From Myxococcota bacterium (GTDB lineage Bacteria; Myxococcota; JAJVIH01), in the NCBI GenBank assembly GCA_022072125.1, contig JAJVIH010000017.1, positions 1 to 63,842 of the forward strand: 63,842 bases of DNA. Reading direction: 5' to 3'. This document shows positions 25,312-34,785 of the stretch, piece by piece. The notes beneath the pieces are model-generated. The model did no database searches and had not been told where the DNA came from. It worked only from the letters and a program-made list of their open reading frames with translations. Numbering within the stretch: position 1 is the first letter of the stretch; each line of letters starts with the position of its first letter. The position numbers and the translations under genes were made by a program.

Positions 25312-27042
25312 ATGGATATCCGGGTCATCATCGGCAAGATTGTTTTCTTCATCACCACGTATCTGCTGCCCATTCCGGTGTTCGCGGCGATCTGGCGAAG
25401 GCTCACCCGCAAACTCGTGGACTCTTTTCACGAGGCGGCCGCCCGCCCCAACGAAGTTCAGACGGAGAAGCTGCTGGATATTCTCAAGCGCAATTCATCC
25501 TCCACTTACGGGATGAAATACGATTTCCGCTCGATCAAATCCGTGGACGATTACCGCGCGAAAGTCCCCGTGGTCCGTTACGAGGACATCCAGCCTTACG
25601 TGGATCGCATGTGCAAGGGAGAAAGCGGCGTGCTGGTCTCCGAACCGGTGAATTATTTCGCCTGCTCCAGCGGCACCACCGGCAGATCGAAGTTCATTCC
25701 CATCACCGCCAGCTTCGTCGAGGAGTACAAGAACCACCAGAAACTCTGGTTCGCGGTTTTCGGCCGCAGTTTTCCCGGCCTGATCCGCGGCAACTGGCTC
25801 ACCATCGTCTCCAACAAGATTGAAGGTTACACGGAAGGCGGCGCGCCCTATGGCTCCATCAGCAGGGTGTTGACGGTCCGCGAATCGGAGATCGCCGACA
25901 AGCTGGCGACCTTTCCGCGCGGCTGTTTTCTGATTGATGATTTCGATTCCAAATACTACGCCATCCTGCGCATCGCCTTGAGCAACCGGGTGTCGGTATT
26001 CTCCGCCGTGAACCCGAGCACCCTGATCATGTTCTGCAAGAAACTGAACCAGTTCCGTGACGAACTGATTCAGGACGTGGAACGGGGGACGCTCGCCTCT
26101 TGGCTGAAGATTGACGCGCCGCTGCGCCGCCGCATCGAAAGCAAACTCAAACCCGATCCCCGCCGCGCCCGCCGCCTGCGCCAACTGGTGGAGAAGAACG
26201 GCGAATTGCGCCCAAAGGATGTCTGGCCCGAACTGTGCGGTCTCGCCTGTTGGAAGGGCGGCAGCGCCGGGTTTTACCTGCGCCAATTCCCGCGCTGGTT
26301 CGGCGATTTGCCGCAGCTTGAATTTGGTTTCCTGGCCACCGAGGGCGCCTTTTCGACTCCGCTTTCCACGGAAGGCGCCAAGGGGGTGGTCGCCATCCGG
26401 TCGCATTTTTACGAATTTGTTCCGGCGGATATCCGCGACGCCAACCCCGGCGATCCCCATCCGCCCACCCTGCTGGCCGGCGATCTGGAAACCGGCAAGG
26501 AGTATTACGTCATCCTTACCGCGTCGAACGGGCTGTACCGCTACGACATCAACGACATCGTGCGTGTCGTGGGTGAATGCGGGGCCACTCCCGAGATCGA
26601 ATTTGTCCACAAGGGCGGCAACATGCTGTCCATCACGGGGGAGAAGGTCGGGGAGTCCCATGTGGTGCGCGCGGTGACGGCGGCGGCCGAATCGGCTGGC
26701 GTCAGGCTGCATGGTTTCTCGGTGTCCATCCGCCTGGATGAAATTCCGCGCTATGTCTTCGCGGTGGAGCCGGACGGCGCTCCATCCAGGGAATTGCTGG
26801 AGAAACTGTTGCGCGGGTGCGACCTCCAGCTCAAGCAGGTCAACATGGAATACGAAACCAAGCGGGACTCGGGCCGCCTGGGCGAACCGCTGCTGTTGAC
26901 GCTGGAGCAACACGCCTTTGAGGCGCACCGCAAGCGCCGCGTGGCCGCTGGCGCTCCGGACGCGCATATCAAGCACCCCTATCTGTTCCGCGAGGAAAAG
27001 CTCCTGCGCGAGGCCCTGGCCGTCACCGGAGAGGTTCCGTAA
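25312..27042 (+). CDS. GH3 family acyl-adenylating enzyme
   Basis: 576 aa. Motif SSGTTGRSKFIPIT (about residues 120-133) is the AMP-binding loop, and the rest follows the GH3 auxin-responsive layout (FLATEGAFSTP, YYVILTASNGLYRYDINDIVRV, ISITGEKV-type motif as LSITGEKVGE). Plant GH3 enzymes conjugate amino acids to jasmonate or auxin; bacterial members are uncharacterised. An N-terminal hydrophobic stretch (about residues 5-25) may bind it to the membrane. Within the kup-GH3-HAD-sirtuin operon; the HAD gene follows directly. Confidence 0.85.
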   Translation: MDIRVIIGKIVFFITTYLLPIPVFAAIWRRLTRKLVDSFHEAAARPNEVQTEKLLDILKRNSSSTYGMKYDFRSIKSVDDYRAKVPVVRYEDIQPYVDRMCKGESGVLVSEPVNYFACSSGTTGRSKFIPITASFVEEYKNHQKLWFAVFGRSFPGLIRGNWLTIVSNKIEGYTEGGAPYGSISRVLTVRESEIADKLATFPRGCFLIDDFDSKYYAILRIALSNRVSVFSAVNPSTLIMFCKKLNQFRDELIQDVERGTLASWLKIDAPLRRRIESKLKPDPRRARRLRQLVEKNGELRPKDVWPELCGLACWKGGSAGFYLRQFPRWFGDLPQLEFGFLATEGAFSTPLSTEGAKGVVAIRSHFYEFVPADIRDANPGDPHPPTLLAGDLETGKEYYVILTASNGLYRYDINDIVRVVGECGATPEIEFVHKGGNMLSITGEKVGESHVVRAVTAAAESAGVRLHGFSVSIRLDEIPRYVFAVEPDGAPSRELLEKLLRGCDLQLKQVNMEYETKRDSGRLGEPLLLTLEQHAFEAHRKRRVAAGAPDAHIKHPYLFREEKLLREALAVTGEVP

Positions 27043-27708
27043 ATGCCCCCGTTTCCCTACAAGGCGGCGGCGTTTGACGTGGATGGCACCCTGTACAATG
27101 AAAAACGGGCGATTGTGCGCTTCCTGATCCGGCGGCTGTTTTCCATCCATTTTTTGCGGCAGATGATGCTGGTGCGCAACCAGCTCCGGGCGGCGGGAGT
27201 GGTCGAAAACCTGATGGATCGCCAGGCGCGCATCCTCGCCCACGAACGCGGCGAACCGGTGGAGGATGTGGCCCGCCGCATCGAGTTTCTGATGGGACAG
27301 CAGTATCCGCTCGCCACCGGCCGTGTGGGGCCGTGGCCCCAGCTCCGCGAGGTGCTGGACTGGCTGGTCGAGCGGAAGATCACCCTCGCCATCTTCAGCG
27401 AATATCGCGCGGAGGCGAAACTCAGGGCCCTGGGGCTGGCGGATTACCCGTGGAAGGTGCTGGTCGCCGGAGAGGAGATCGGTTCGCTCAAGCCGCAAAT
27501 CCACGGGTTTGAGATCTTGCGGGATCGCCTGGGCGTCGCCCCGGAGGAAATTTTCTACGTGGGCGACCGGGAGGATCGCGATATCCTGCCCGCGCGGCGG
27601 CTGGGCATGACCGCGGTGATGCTGCACCGCAAAAAAACCTCCGCGCAGGCCAGCCACAACTTCCCCGATTATGCATCCATGATGGCCTGGCTCCAGCGGT
27701 TTGACTGA
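27043..27708 (+). CDS. HAD-superfamily hydrolase (phosphoglycolate phosphatase-like)
   Basis: 221 aa. HAD motif I is AAFDVDGTLYNE (Asp 12 and Asp 14 approximately), motif II the Ser in AIFSEY, motif III the Lys in SLKP, motif IV GDREDRDILPARRLG. A helical cap sits between I and II. Likely a small-molecule phosphatase; substrate unknown. The gene starts at the codon after the GH3 stop, and its TGA overlaps the sirtuin ATG (TGATG), so translation is coupled. Confidence 0.85.
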   Translation: MPPFPYKAAAFDVDGTLYNEKRAIVRFLIRRLFSIHFLRQMMLVRNQLRAAGVVENLMDRQARILAHERGEPVEDVARRIEFLMGQQYPLATGRVGPWPQLREVLDWLVERKITLAIFSEYRAEAKLRALGLADYPWKVLVAGEEIGSLKPQIHGFEILRDRLGVAPEEIFYVGDREDRDILPARRLGMTAVMLHRKKTSAQASHNFPDYASMMAWLQRFD

Positions 27709-28505
27709 TGGCCTTCTGGCGCAAAACTCCCGCGTTCGACCGGAAATCCATCCACGATGGAGCGGCGCTGCTTGCACAGTCCCGCAGGGCCGTCGCCATC
27801 ACCGGCGCGGGGATATCCACCGCCTCGGGCATTCCTGATTTTCGCAGCGGCGGCGGGATATGGGACAAATACGATCCCGCCGAATACGCCACCATCTACG
27901 CTTTCGAGGCCAACCCCGGGAAAGTTTGGGGGCTGTTCCGGGAGTTGCACCGGGCCACCCTGGACGTCCGGCCGAATGCGGGGCATCGCGCGCTCGCGAA
28001 CCTGGAGCGCCAGGGCTTGCTGGGGTTGATCATCACCCAGAATGTGGACGGTTTGCACCAGGCCGCCGGTTCGCAGCGCGTCGCGGAGTTTCATGGCTCC
28101 GGGCGCGAGTTGCACTGCATCCGCTGTGGCCACCGGGAGCCGTCGGATCCCTGGAAGGATCGCGTGAGCCAGGGGGAAATCCCTTCATGCCGTGAATGCG
28201 GCTTCACCCTCAAACCGGCGTTCGTGCTCTTCGGCGAGGACATTCCCGCGGACGCCCTGGATCAGGCGGAGTCCGCGGTGCGCGAGGCCGATCTGGTCAT
28301 GCTCATCGGCACCAGCGCCCAGGTGGCGCCCGTCAGCAATTATCCATGGCTGGCGTACCGCCGCGGGGCCAGGATCATGGAGATGAACCTGGAGAAAACC
28401 TCCCTGACCGACACCATCAGCCATGTCTTTATCAGGGGAGATGTCAGCCTGACCCTGCCCGCCCTCGCCGCGGAAGCCATCCGTTGCAAAACCGCCGGCG
28501 CCTGA
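27708..28505 (+). CDS. Sirtuin, NAD-dependent protein deacylase
   Basis: 265 aa. NAD-binding motifs GAGISTASGIPDFRS and TQNVDGLH, catalytic His in EFHGS, four zinc Cys as CIRC and CREC, and the C-terminal GTSAQVAP. It should remove acyl groups from protein lysines using NAD+. Cotranscribed with an acyl-adenylating GH3 enzyme, an association worth noting since acyl-AMP chemistry can reverse or create the marks a sirtuin removes. No Ala-Tyr-x-x-Arg sequence of the SIRT5 desuccinylase type was noted. Confidence 0.9.
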   Translation: MAFWRKTPAFDRKSIHDGAALLAQSRRAVAITGAGISTASGIPDFRSGGGIWDKYDPAEYATIYAFEANPGKVWGLFRELHRATLDVRPNAGHRALANLERQGLLGLIITQNVDGLHQAAGSQRVAEFHGSGRELHCIRCGHREPSDPWKDRVSQGEIPSCRECGFTLKPAFVLFGEDIPADALDQAESAVREADLVMLIGTSAQVAPVSNYPWLAYRRGARIMEMNLEKTSLTDTISHVFIRGDVSLTLPALAAEAIRCKTAGA

Positions 28506-28664
28506 TTGTGGTTGAAGGGCGGACCTCGCACGCCGGCGCCTTCCGCCTGAAACCGCCGCGATCCCGATCATCATCCACAGGGATCTCACACCGGCAATCT
28601 CCTAAAAACAGGACGGTCATCGCGCTTGAAATGTGCTATGGTAAGGGCCCTGTTGAGGTTCGCC

Positions 28665-31600
28665 ATGGCTGAATTCGCCCACCTGCACCTGCACACCCAA
28701 TATTCCATGCTCGAAGGCGCCATCCGCGTGGATGATTTGTTCCAGCGCGTGAAGGAACTTGGCATGACCCACGTGGCGATGACCGATCATGGCAATATGT
28801 TCGGTGTCATTCATTTCCACCAGAAGGCGAAGGAGCATGGGATCACGCCGATCTTTGGATGCGGCATGTGGATCGCCGGTCCCAAGGGCATGGAGGATCG
28901 TACGAGCACCATCGCATGGCAGCTCAACATGCTCGCCGCCACCAGCGAGGGCTACCGCAACCTGACGTATATCAACTCGATGTCGTGGCTGAAAGGCAAT
29001 TACAAGGTCCCGCGCGTCGACAAGGCCTTTCTCGCCGGACGCACGGACGGGATCATCGCCACCAGCGGTTGCCTGCGCGGAGAGATTCCGCGCCATATCC
29101 TGAATGGCGATATGGACAAGGCGCGCGCCGCCGCCCGGGAATACCAGGCGCTGTTTGCGCCCGGCTGCTTCTACCTGGAGGTGCAGGCCAATGGCCTCGA
29201 TGATCAGGAGCGGGTGAACGACGCCCTCTGCGAACTCGCGGAGGAACTGGGCCTGCCGCTGGCGGCCACCAACAACTGCCTGTACCTCAATCAGGAAGAC
29301 GCCCCCGCGCACGAGGTCTTCCGGGCCATCGGCGAGGGAAAAATCCTGGATGAAGGTCCCATCACACCCGAGACCGATGCGTTTTTCCTGCGCAGCCCTG
29401 ATGAAATGGAACGCGCGCTCGCCCATCTGCCCTCCTCCGCGTTTCATAACGCCATGGAGATCGCCTCCCGCTGCACGGTGAATTTATCGCTGGACAAAAC
29501 CCTGCTGCCGCGGTTCCAGGTTCCGGAAGGATACGACATCAACAGCTACCTGCGGGAAAAGGCCCGCGAAGGGCTTGAAGCGCGTCTGGCCGCTGTCAAC
29601 CCGCTCCTGATGGACCGGGAAAAATACCTGGCCCGGCTGGAGATGGAGCTGGATGTCATCATCAATATGGGGTTCGCCGGATATTTTCTGATCGTGTGGG
29701 ACTTCATCGCCGCGTCGAAACGCAAGGGGATTCCCGTGGGTCCCGGGCGCGGCTCCGGCGCCGGTTCCATGGCGGCCTACGCCCTTGGCATCACGGATAT
29801 TGATCCGATTCCCCATGATCTGCTGTTCGAACGCTTCCTGAACCCGGAGCGCGTCAGCATGCCCGACTTTGATATTGATTTTTGCCAGGACCGCCGCAAC
29901 GAAGTCATTGAATATGTGACGGAACGGTACGGCAACGACAACGTCGGCCAGATCATCACCTATTCCCAGCTCAAGGCGAAGTCAGTGGTGCGCGACGTGG
30001 GGCGCGTGCTCGGGGTTCCCTACCAGGAAATGAATGCGATCGCCAAGCTGATTCCCGAAGACCCCAAAATGACGATTCCCCTGGCGCTGGAAGCGGAGAA
30101 CGGGCTCCGGGATCTGATAAAAGATGATCCGCGCCTCAAACGGGTGATTGAAATCGCCGAACGTCTCGAAGGCCTGAACCGCCAGTCCGGAATACATGCC
30201 GCGGGCATTGTGATTGGCGATCAGCCCCTGTGGAACTACGTCCCGGTTTGCACCGGCAACAACGGCGAATTGGTCACGCAGTTCGCCAAGGACGAAGTGG
30301 AGAAGGCCGGCCTCGTCAAATTCGACTTTCTTGGCCTGAAAACGCTGACCGTCATCGAGATGGCGTTGCAGTACATTGAAAAATCCCAGCCGGACAAGGG
30401 GAGAATCAACCTGTCCGCGATTCCGCTCGACGACGCCGGCGTGTACCGCATGATTTCGCGGGGAGAAACCGCCGGCGTGTTCCAGCTTGAGTCCCAGGGC
30501 ATGACCAGGATGCTGACGAAACTCCGTCCCGACTGTTTTGAAGACCTGATCGCGGCGGTGGCGCTGTACCGGCCGGGCCCCCTCGGTTCGGGCATGGTGG
30601 ATGCGTATATTGACGTCAAGCACAGGCGCAAGCCTTCCGTTTCCATCCACCCCATGATTGACGATCTGCTCGCCGCCACCAATGGCGTGATCGTGTACCA
30701 GGAACAGGTCATGCGCATCGTGCAGGTGTTGGGCGGATTTTCCCTTGGCGGAGCGGATTTGATCCGCCGCGCCATGGGAAAAAAGAAGAAGGAGATCATG
30801 GAGCAGGAGAAGGAGAAGTTCATCGCCGGCTGCGTGCGGAATGGCGTCTCCAGGGAGAAGGGCGGGGAAGTCTTCAATCTGATCCAGAAATTCGCTGAGT
30901 ATGGCTTCAACAAGTCGCATTCCGCCGCCTACGCCCTGATCACCTACCAGACCGCCTGGCTCAAGAAGCATTTTCCGGTGGAGTTCATGACCGCTCTTCT
31001 CACCAGCGAGAAAAGCGACACCAGCAAAATCGCCTTCCACGTGGCGACCATCCGGGAGATGGGCATTCAGGTGAAACCGCCGGATGTCAACCGGTCGGAG
31101 GAAAATTTCTCCATCGAGGGCGGCGCCATCCGCTTTGGCCTGGGCGCCATCAAGGGAGTGGGAGAGTCGGCCATCACCGAAATCCTCTCCCGCAGGCGGG
31201 AAGGCGGTGATTTTCTGGGGCTGTACGATTTCTGCGAACGGGTGGATGGCCGCAAGGTCAACAAGCGCGTGGTGGAGGCGCTATGCGCCAGCGGAGCCTT
31301 CGATTTCACCAAACGCCCGCGGCAGGCGTTGTTCGAGGCGGCGGGCAAAGCCATCGCGCGCGGACAGAAGCTGCTCAAGGAAAAAAACTCCAGCCAGTCA
31401 TCCATGTTTGAATTGTCGCCGGATGGGCCGGGGGGGACCCGGGACGCGGATATTGACGACGTGTCGAAGGACGAGGAATGGCTGGAGAGGGAACGGCTGG
31501 AACATGAATTCCAGTCGCTGGGCTTTTATCTCACGGGGCATCCGCTGGATCGTTATCAGGATCAGATATCCCGTGTCGCCACCCACCGGCTGGGTGAACT

Positions 31601-32147
31601 GGGCGATAACGCGGTGAATGGCGAAAGCTTCGTCGCCGTCGTGTCACGGGTCGAGGTGCGCGAGAAAGCCGCCAAGGACAAGACAGGCAAATGGGCCACC
31701 GTCGAGGTGTCGGATCAGACAGGTTTGGGCGAGATCGTCTTCTACAAAAAGGCGTGGGCCAAGTTTGAATCCGTGGTCCGGCAACATCAACTCCTGGTCG
31801 TGCGCGGCCGCATCAACGTCGAGAGCAATGATGAAGGCCATGTGGTGGCGATACGGATGAGCGCGGATGACGCCGACCCGCTGGAACAGGCGCTGGGCGC
31901 TGTGATCAGGAATGTCCAGATTACGATTCAGGCCAGGGAAATCACGCCGGCCACGCTGCAATCCCTCAAAAATCTGCTGGATGAATTTCCCGGAGTGGCG
32001 GCGTCGGTAATCTTCATTGAAATGGACAACGGCGCCAGACTGAATATCGCCGGTCCTTTCATCAAATTCGAGGATGAACTGTTGTTCCGGAAGCTGGAGC
32101 GGATATTGCCCGGCTTGAAGGGAAAAGACCGGTATTCGCTGAATTGA
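28665..32147 (+). CDS. dnaE: DNA polymerase III alpha subunit
   Basis: 1160 aa from the ATG at 28665 (GAGGTT upstream, and MAEFAHLHLHTQYSMLEGA is the standard DnaE1 start). PHP domain at the N-terminus with HLHLHTQYS, polymerase catalytic Asp pair in MPDFDIDFCQDRR (about residue 400), then the finger region, tandem HhH and OB-fold near residues 980-1070. Length and motif order are those of the replicative alpha subunit. Stands alone between the sirtuin gene and a convergent kinase gene. Confidence 0.95.
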   Translation: MAEFAHLHLHTQYSMLEGAIRVDDLFQRVKELGMTHVAMTDHGNMFGVIHFHQKAKEHGITPIFGCGMWIAGPKGMEDRTSTIAWQLNMLAATSEGYRNLTYINSMSWLKGNYKVPRVDKAFLAGRTDGIIATSGCLRGEIPRHILNGDMDKARAAAREYQALFAPGCFYLEVQANGLDDQERVNDALCELAEELGLPLAATNNCLYLNQEDAPAHEVFRAIGEGKILDEGPITPETDAFFLRSPDEMERALAHLPSSAFHNAMEIASRCTVNLSLDKTLLPRFQVPEGYDINSYLREKAREGLEARLAAVNPLLMDREKYLARLEMELDVIINMGFAGYFLIVWDFIAASKRKGIPVGPGRGSGAGSMAAYALGITDIDPIPHDLLFERFLNPERVSMPDFDIDFCQDRRNEVIEYVTERYGNDNVGQIITYSQLKAKSVVRDVGRVLGVPYQEMNAIAKLIPEDPKMTIPLALEAENGLRDLIKDDPRLKRVIEIAERLEGLNRQSGIHAAGIVIGDQPLWNYVPVCTGNNGELVTQFAKDEVEKAGLVKFDFLGLKTLTVIEMALQYIEKSQPDKGRINLSAIPLDDAGVYRMISRGETAGVFQLESQGMTRMLTKLRPDCFEDLIAAVALYRPGPLGSGMVDAYIDVKHRRKPSVSIHPMIDDLLAATNGVIVYQEQVMRIVQVLGGFSLGGADLIRRAMGKKKKEIMEQEKEKFIAGCVRNGVSREKGGEVFNLIQKFAEYGFNKSHSAAYALITYQTAWLKKHFPVEFMTALLTSEKSDTSKIAFHVATIREMGIQVKPPDVNRSEENFSIEGGAIRFGLGAIKGVGESAITEILSRRREGGDFLGLYDFCERVDGRKVNKRVVEALCASGAFDFTKRPRQALFEAAGKAIARGQKLLKEKNSSQSSMFELSPDGPGGTRDADIDDVSKDEEWLERERLEHEFQSLGFYLTGHPLDRYQDQISRVATHRLGELGDNAVNGESFVAVVSRVEVREKAAKDKTGKWATVEVSDQTGLGEIVFYKKAWAKFESVVRQHQLLVVRGRINVESNDEGHVVAIRMSADDADPLEQALGAVIRNVQITIQAREITPATLQSLKNLLDEFPGVAASVIFIEMDNGARLNIAGPFIKFEDELLFRKLERILPGLKGKDRYSLN

Positions 32148-32159
32148 GGACCCGGTCCC

Positions 32160-32184
32160 CCGGAATACTCCCTTGGGAATCCGG
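32160..32184. terminator. Possible hairpin terminator between dnaE and the kinase gene
   Basis: CCGGA...TCCGG with an inner TCCC-TT-GGGA stem lies 13 bp after the dnaE stop. No clear T run follows. The rest of this 175-bp convergent spacer shows nothing else. Confidence 0.28.
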
Positions 32185-32322
32185 TTCCAGGGGCGGCCGC
32201 CGGAATATTCACGATTCAGCGCGTTCCGCCGGACAAGCACCCTGGAGGCCGCGCTGCTTTTTTCCGGATCGCGGGTGAAGACGCAAGCGCGGGATGCGAA
32301 CGCCCGCCTGTTTTACCGGGAG

Positions 32323-33756
32323 TCAGTTTCCGCCGTTGGAGAGCATGTAAATGGCGATGATGCCGGCAATGGCCGCGGCCGCCGCGCCGCCGATGCGGAA
32401 CATCATCTGCTTGCGGCGTTTGTGCTTCTGTGCTTCGAGGAAGCGATCCTGCTCCTGCGGGACGGGGTAACCCGGTTCAATGCTGTTCTGCATGGAACCG
32501 TCGTACGCCTGTGTTCCTCCGGTGGGAGTGGGGGGAGGGGTGCGCGGCGAGGGAAAGGTCACCGGCCTGCCCTGCGCGGCCGGCGGCGCGGAACTGGAGA
32601 ATACAGCCGCGGCGGCCTGCAGGCTCGCCATGGGGAGCGGCGAGGGGATGGCCGGCGCCGGTTGCGGCGGCGCCGGCGGACCGGCTTCCGCGGTCACCGC
32701 GGGCGAACTGGGGGGAACTGCGTTGATGCGGCGCGATGGCTCGGTCATGGGGCGCTCGCCATCCGTGAAGACCGCGAAGACCCCGCGCAAATCATCTTCC
32801 TGGGCGGGGGCGCGCACCGCCGCTTCCAGCAGGGCCTTGAATTCCTGGGCGGTCGAAGGCCGTTCCTCCTTGCGCTTGGAGAGAGCCTTCATGATCACGG
32901 CCTGCAGTTCTTCCGGAATCGCGTAGTGCGGCGAACGCTCGTTGGGCGGAATGGGCTGCTCCGTCAGGTGCTTGACCGCGGTCTCCATGGCGGTCTGCCC
33001 TTCAAAGGGCAGATACCCGCAGGCGAGTTGGTACAGCACCACGCCCAGTGAATAGATGTCCGAGCGGGCGTCCAGTTCCAGACCCTGCGCCTGTTCGGGC
33101 GACATGAACTCGGGCGTGCCGCAGACCAGTCCCTCGCGGGTGACGGGGGTTTCGCCGGGCTGGTATTCCAGCCGGGCGATGCCGAAATCCAGCACCTTCG
33201 CCACATCGTGGCGGTCGCTGCGATCCAGCAGCATGACGTTTTCCGGTTTGATGTCGCGATGGATGATGTGCTTGGCGTGGGCTTCCGTCAGCGCGTCGCA
33301 AATCTGTCCGCCGATATCCACGATGCGGCGCGGAGTGAAGGGAAAATCCTCGTTGATCACCTTCACCAGGTCGCGGCCCTGCACGTACTCCATGACGATG
33401 AACACGGAGCCGTCGCCGTTCTGGCCGAAGTCGAAGACCGAGACGATATTGGGGTGATTGAGTTGGGACGCCGCCAGCGCCTCGCGGTGAAAGCGCTTCA
33501 CCTGAATGGCGTCCGACAGGTAGTTGGGGCTCAGGACCTTGAGGCAGACATCCTTGCCGAGGGAAAGCTGATGCGCCCGGTACACGCGCCCCATTCCGCC
33601 CACGCCCACCAGTTTGTCCACGCGGTATTTGTTGACGAACATCTGCCCCACCAAAGGGTCTGGCAGGGTCAGCGGGTCAACCACCTGGGTGCCGCAGGAA
33701 GGGCAAAAAACAATCCCTTCTGCGACCTGCGTTTTACATGCGGGGCATTCAATCAT
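32323..33756 (-). CDS. Zinc-ribbon Ser/Thr protein kinase, membrane anchored
   Basis: 477 aa. N-terminal zinc ribbon (C4, C7, C18, C21), then a Hanks-type kinase domain about residues 43-305 with GVGGMGRVY glycine loop, VCLKVL (VAIK-like Lys), HRDIKPENV catalytic loop, DFG and a GTPEFMSPEQ activation segment. A Pro/Ala linker of about 110 residues leads to one transmembrane helix ending a few residues before the C-terminus, preceded by a KHKRRK basic anchor. The kinase therefore faces the cytoplasm as a C-terminally anchored protein. Active-site residues look intact. Confidence 0.9.
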   Translation of the reverse strand: MIECPACKTQVAEGIVFCPSCGTQVVDPLTLPDPLVGQMFVNKYRVDKLVGVGGMGRVYRAHQLSLGKDVCLKVLSPNYLSDAIQVKRFHREALAASQLNHPNIVSVFDFGQNGDGSVFIVMEYVQGRDLVKVINEDFPFTPRRIVDIGGQICDALTEAHAKHIIHRDIKPENVMLLDRSDRHDVAKVLDFGIARLEYQPGETPVTREGLVCGTPEFMSPEQAQGLELDARSDIYSLGVVLYQLACGYLPFEGQTAMETAVKHLTEQPIPPNERSPHYAIPEELQAVIMKALSKRKEERPSTAQEFKALLEAAVRAPAQEDDLRGVFAVFTDGERPMTEPSRRINAVPPSSPAVTAEAGPPAPPQPAPAIPSPLPMASLQAAAAVFSSSAPPAAQGRPVTFPSPRTPPPTPTGGTQAYDGSMQNSIEPGYPVPQEQDRFLEAQKHKRRKQMMFRIGGAAAAAIAGIIAIYMLSNGGN

Positions 33757-33794
33757 GGAATGGAACCACAGGAGCCCGATGCTCCAGAATTATT

Positions 33795-33823
33795 ATCGTA
33801 GCCCGAAGGTGGGGAGGATTCAA
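33795..33823 (-). promoter_or_regulatory. Possible sigma70 promoter of the kinase gene
   Basis: Minus strand TTGAAT (33823-33818), 17-bp spacer, TACGAT (33800-33795), four of six matches at each box, 39 bp before the start codon. Confidence 0.33.
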
Positions 33824-33878
33824 CCCTCCACGTCAACCTGACGGATATCCGGTTCAGGGTGGTGGGGCCGGAAGCGGG

Positions 33879-34694
33879 TCAATCCGCTTTTTTCCATCGC
33901 AGGCTGAACACCCCCGATTTCCAGCCGGTGATTTCAAAGACCGTGACCTCGCCAGTCAGTCCGTTGTGCAGGAAGTAGATATCGCCCGGAATGGGCGAGA
34001 CCCCATGCTGACCCGAGTAGTCATACCAGGACGCCGTCTGGGGCGAACTGTTCTGCTTGAGCCGGTTCACGGCGGTGACCGGCGCGCCAAGAGGATCCAG
34101 GAATGGCCGGCATTGATCGTCCAGCGAGTTGTCGTCCGCAAACTCGTCAGGCGCCGGAACAGCGGGGGCCTTGTCCAGACGGCCGCCCTCGGTCACCGCC
34201 AGCTTGCGCCGCCCCGGTCCCGAGTCTCCGCCGTTGACGCGGATGGCCGTGCGGCGGAAGGCGATATCCCAGCCGTTGTCCGCGAGGCTCTGAAAATCCG
34301 TGATTGCAGCCTTGGCGCCGGTGGAGAAGTTCAAATAGGTGAACGGATTGTTCCGCGCGCCTTCCATGCCGCCCGCTGAAGCGTCCACGGTGGTGATGCG
34401 GAACCCGCCTTCCTCCCGGGTGGTCACCTCGCCGGACGATATTTTGTCTGTCAGCGGCCAGGCCGCTTTGAGGGCGGCGGCGCGATCACAGCCGGAGGCG
34501 GGCCCGGAATCAACAGGGAATTGGGGAATCCCGGCGCCGCCATCGGGCGCCGCCGCGGCGTCAGGAACGGCGGAGGCGTCCACGGCGGGTGAAGCGCCAT
34601 CCGCGTTGCTGGAAGCGGTGTCCGCGCCGCCGCCGCCGCCGCAGGCGGCCGTCGTGATCAGGAAACCAACCAGCAACAGCCATTGATTTTTCAT
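33879..34694 (-). CDS. HmuY-like lipoprotein
   Basis: 271 aa. Signal peptide with lipobox TTAAC followed by five Gly, then an Asp/Ala/Pro linker to about residue 65. The rest matches the HmuY-type fold by its landmarks: NPFTYLNFSTG, DNGWDIAFRRTAIRVNGGDSGPG and FEITGWKSGVFSLRW near the end. HmuY of Porphyromonas binds heme; in other bacteria the family is broader and heme ligands cannot be assigned here. Outer-membrane or surface lipoprotein is likely. No TonB receptor is adjacent. Confidence 0.7.
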   Translation of the reverse strand: MKNQWLLLVGFLITTAACGGGGGADTASSNADGASPAVDASAVPDAAAAPDGGAGIPQFPVDSGPASGCDRAAALKAAWPLTDKISSGEVTTREEGGFRITTVDASAGGMEGARNNPFTYLNFSTGAKAAITDFQSLADNGWDIAFRRTAIRVNGGDSGPGRRKLAVTEGGRLDKAPAVPAPDEFADDNSLDDQCRPFLDPLGAPVTAVNRLKQNSSPQTASWYDYSGQHGVSPIPGDIYFLHNGLTGEVTVFEITGWKSGVFSLRWKKAD

Positions 34695-34785
34695 CGTGGT
34701 TCAAACCAGGGATAGCAATGGAGGGAACGGAAACAGAGTGGGGCGCCATCCGCAACGCCGGCTCCGGCAGGCGTTGATGCGGAGG

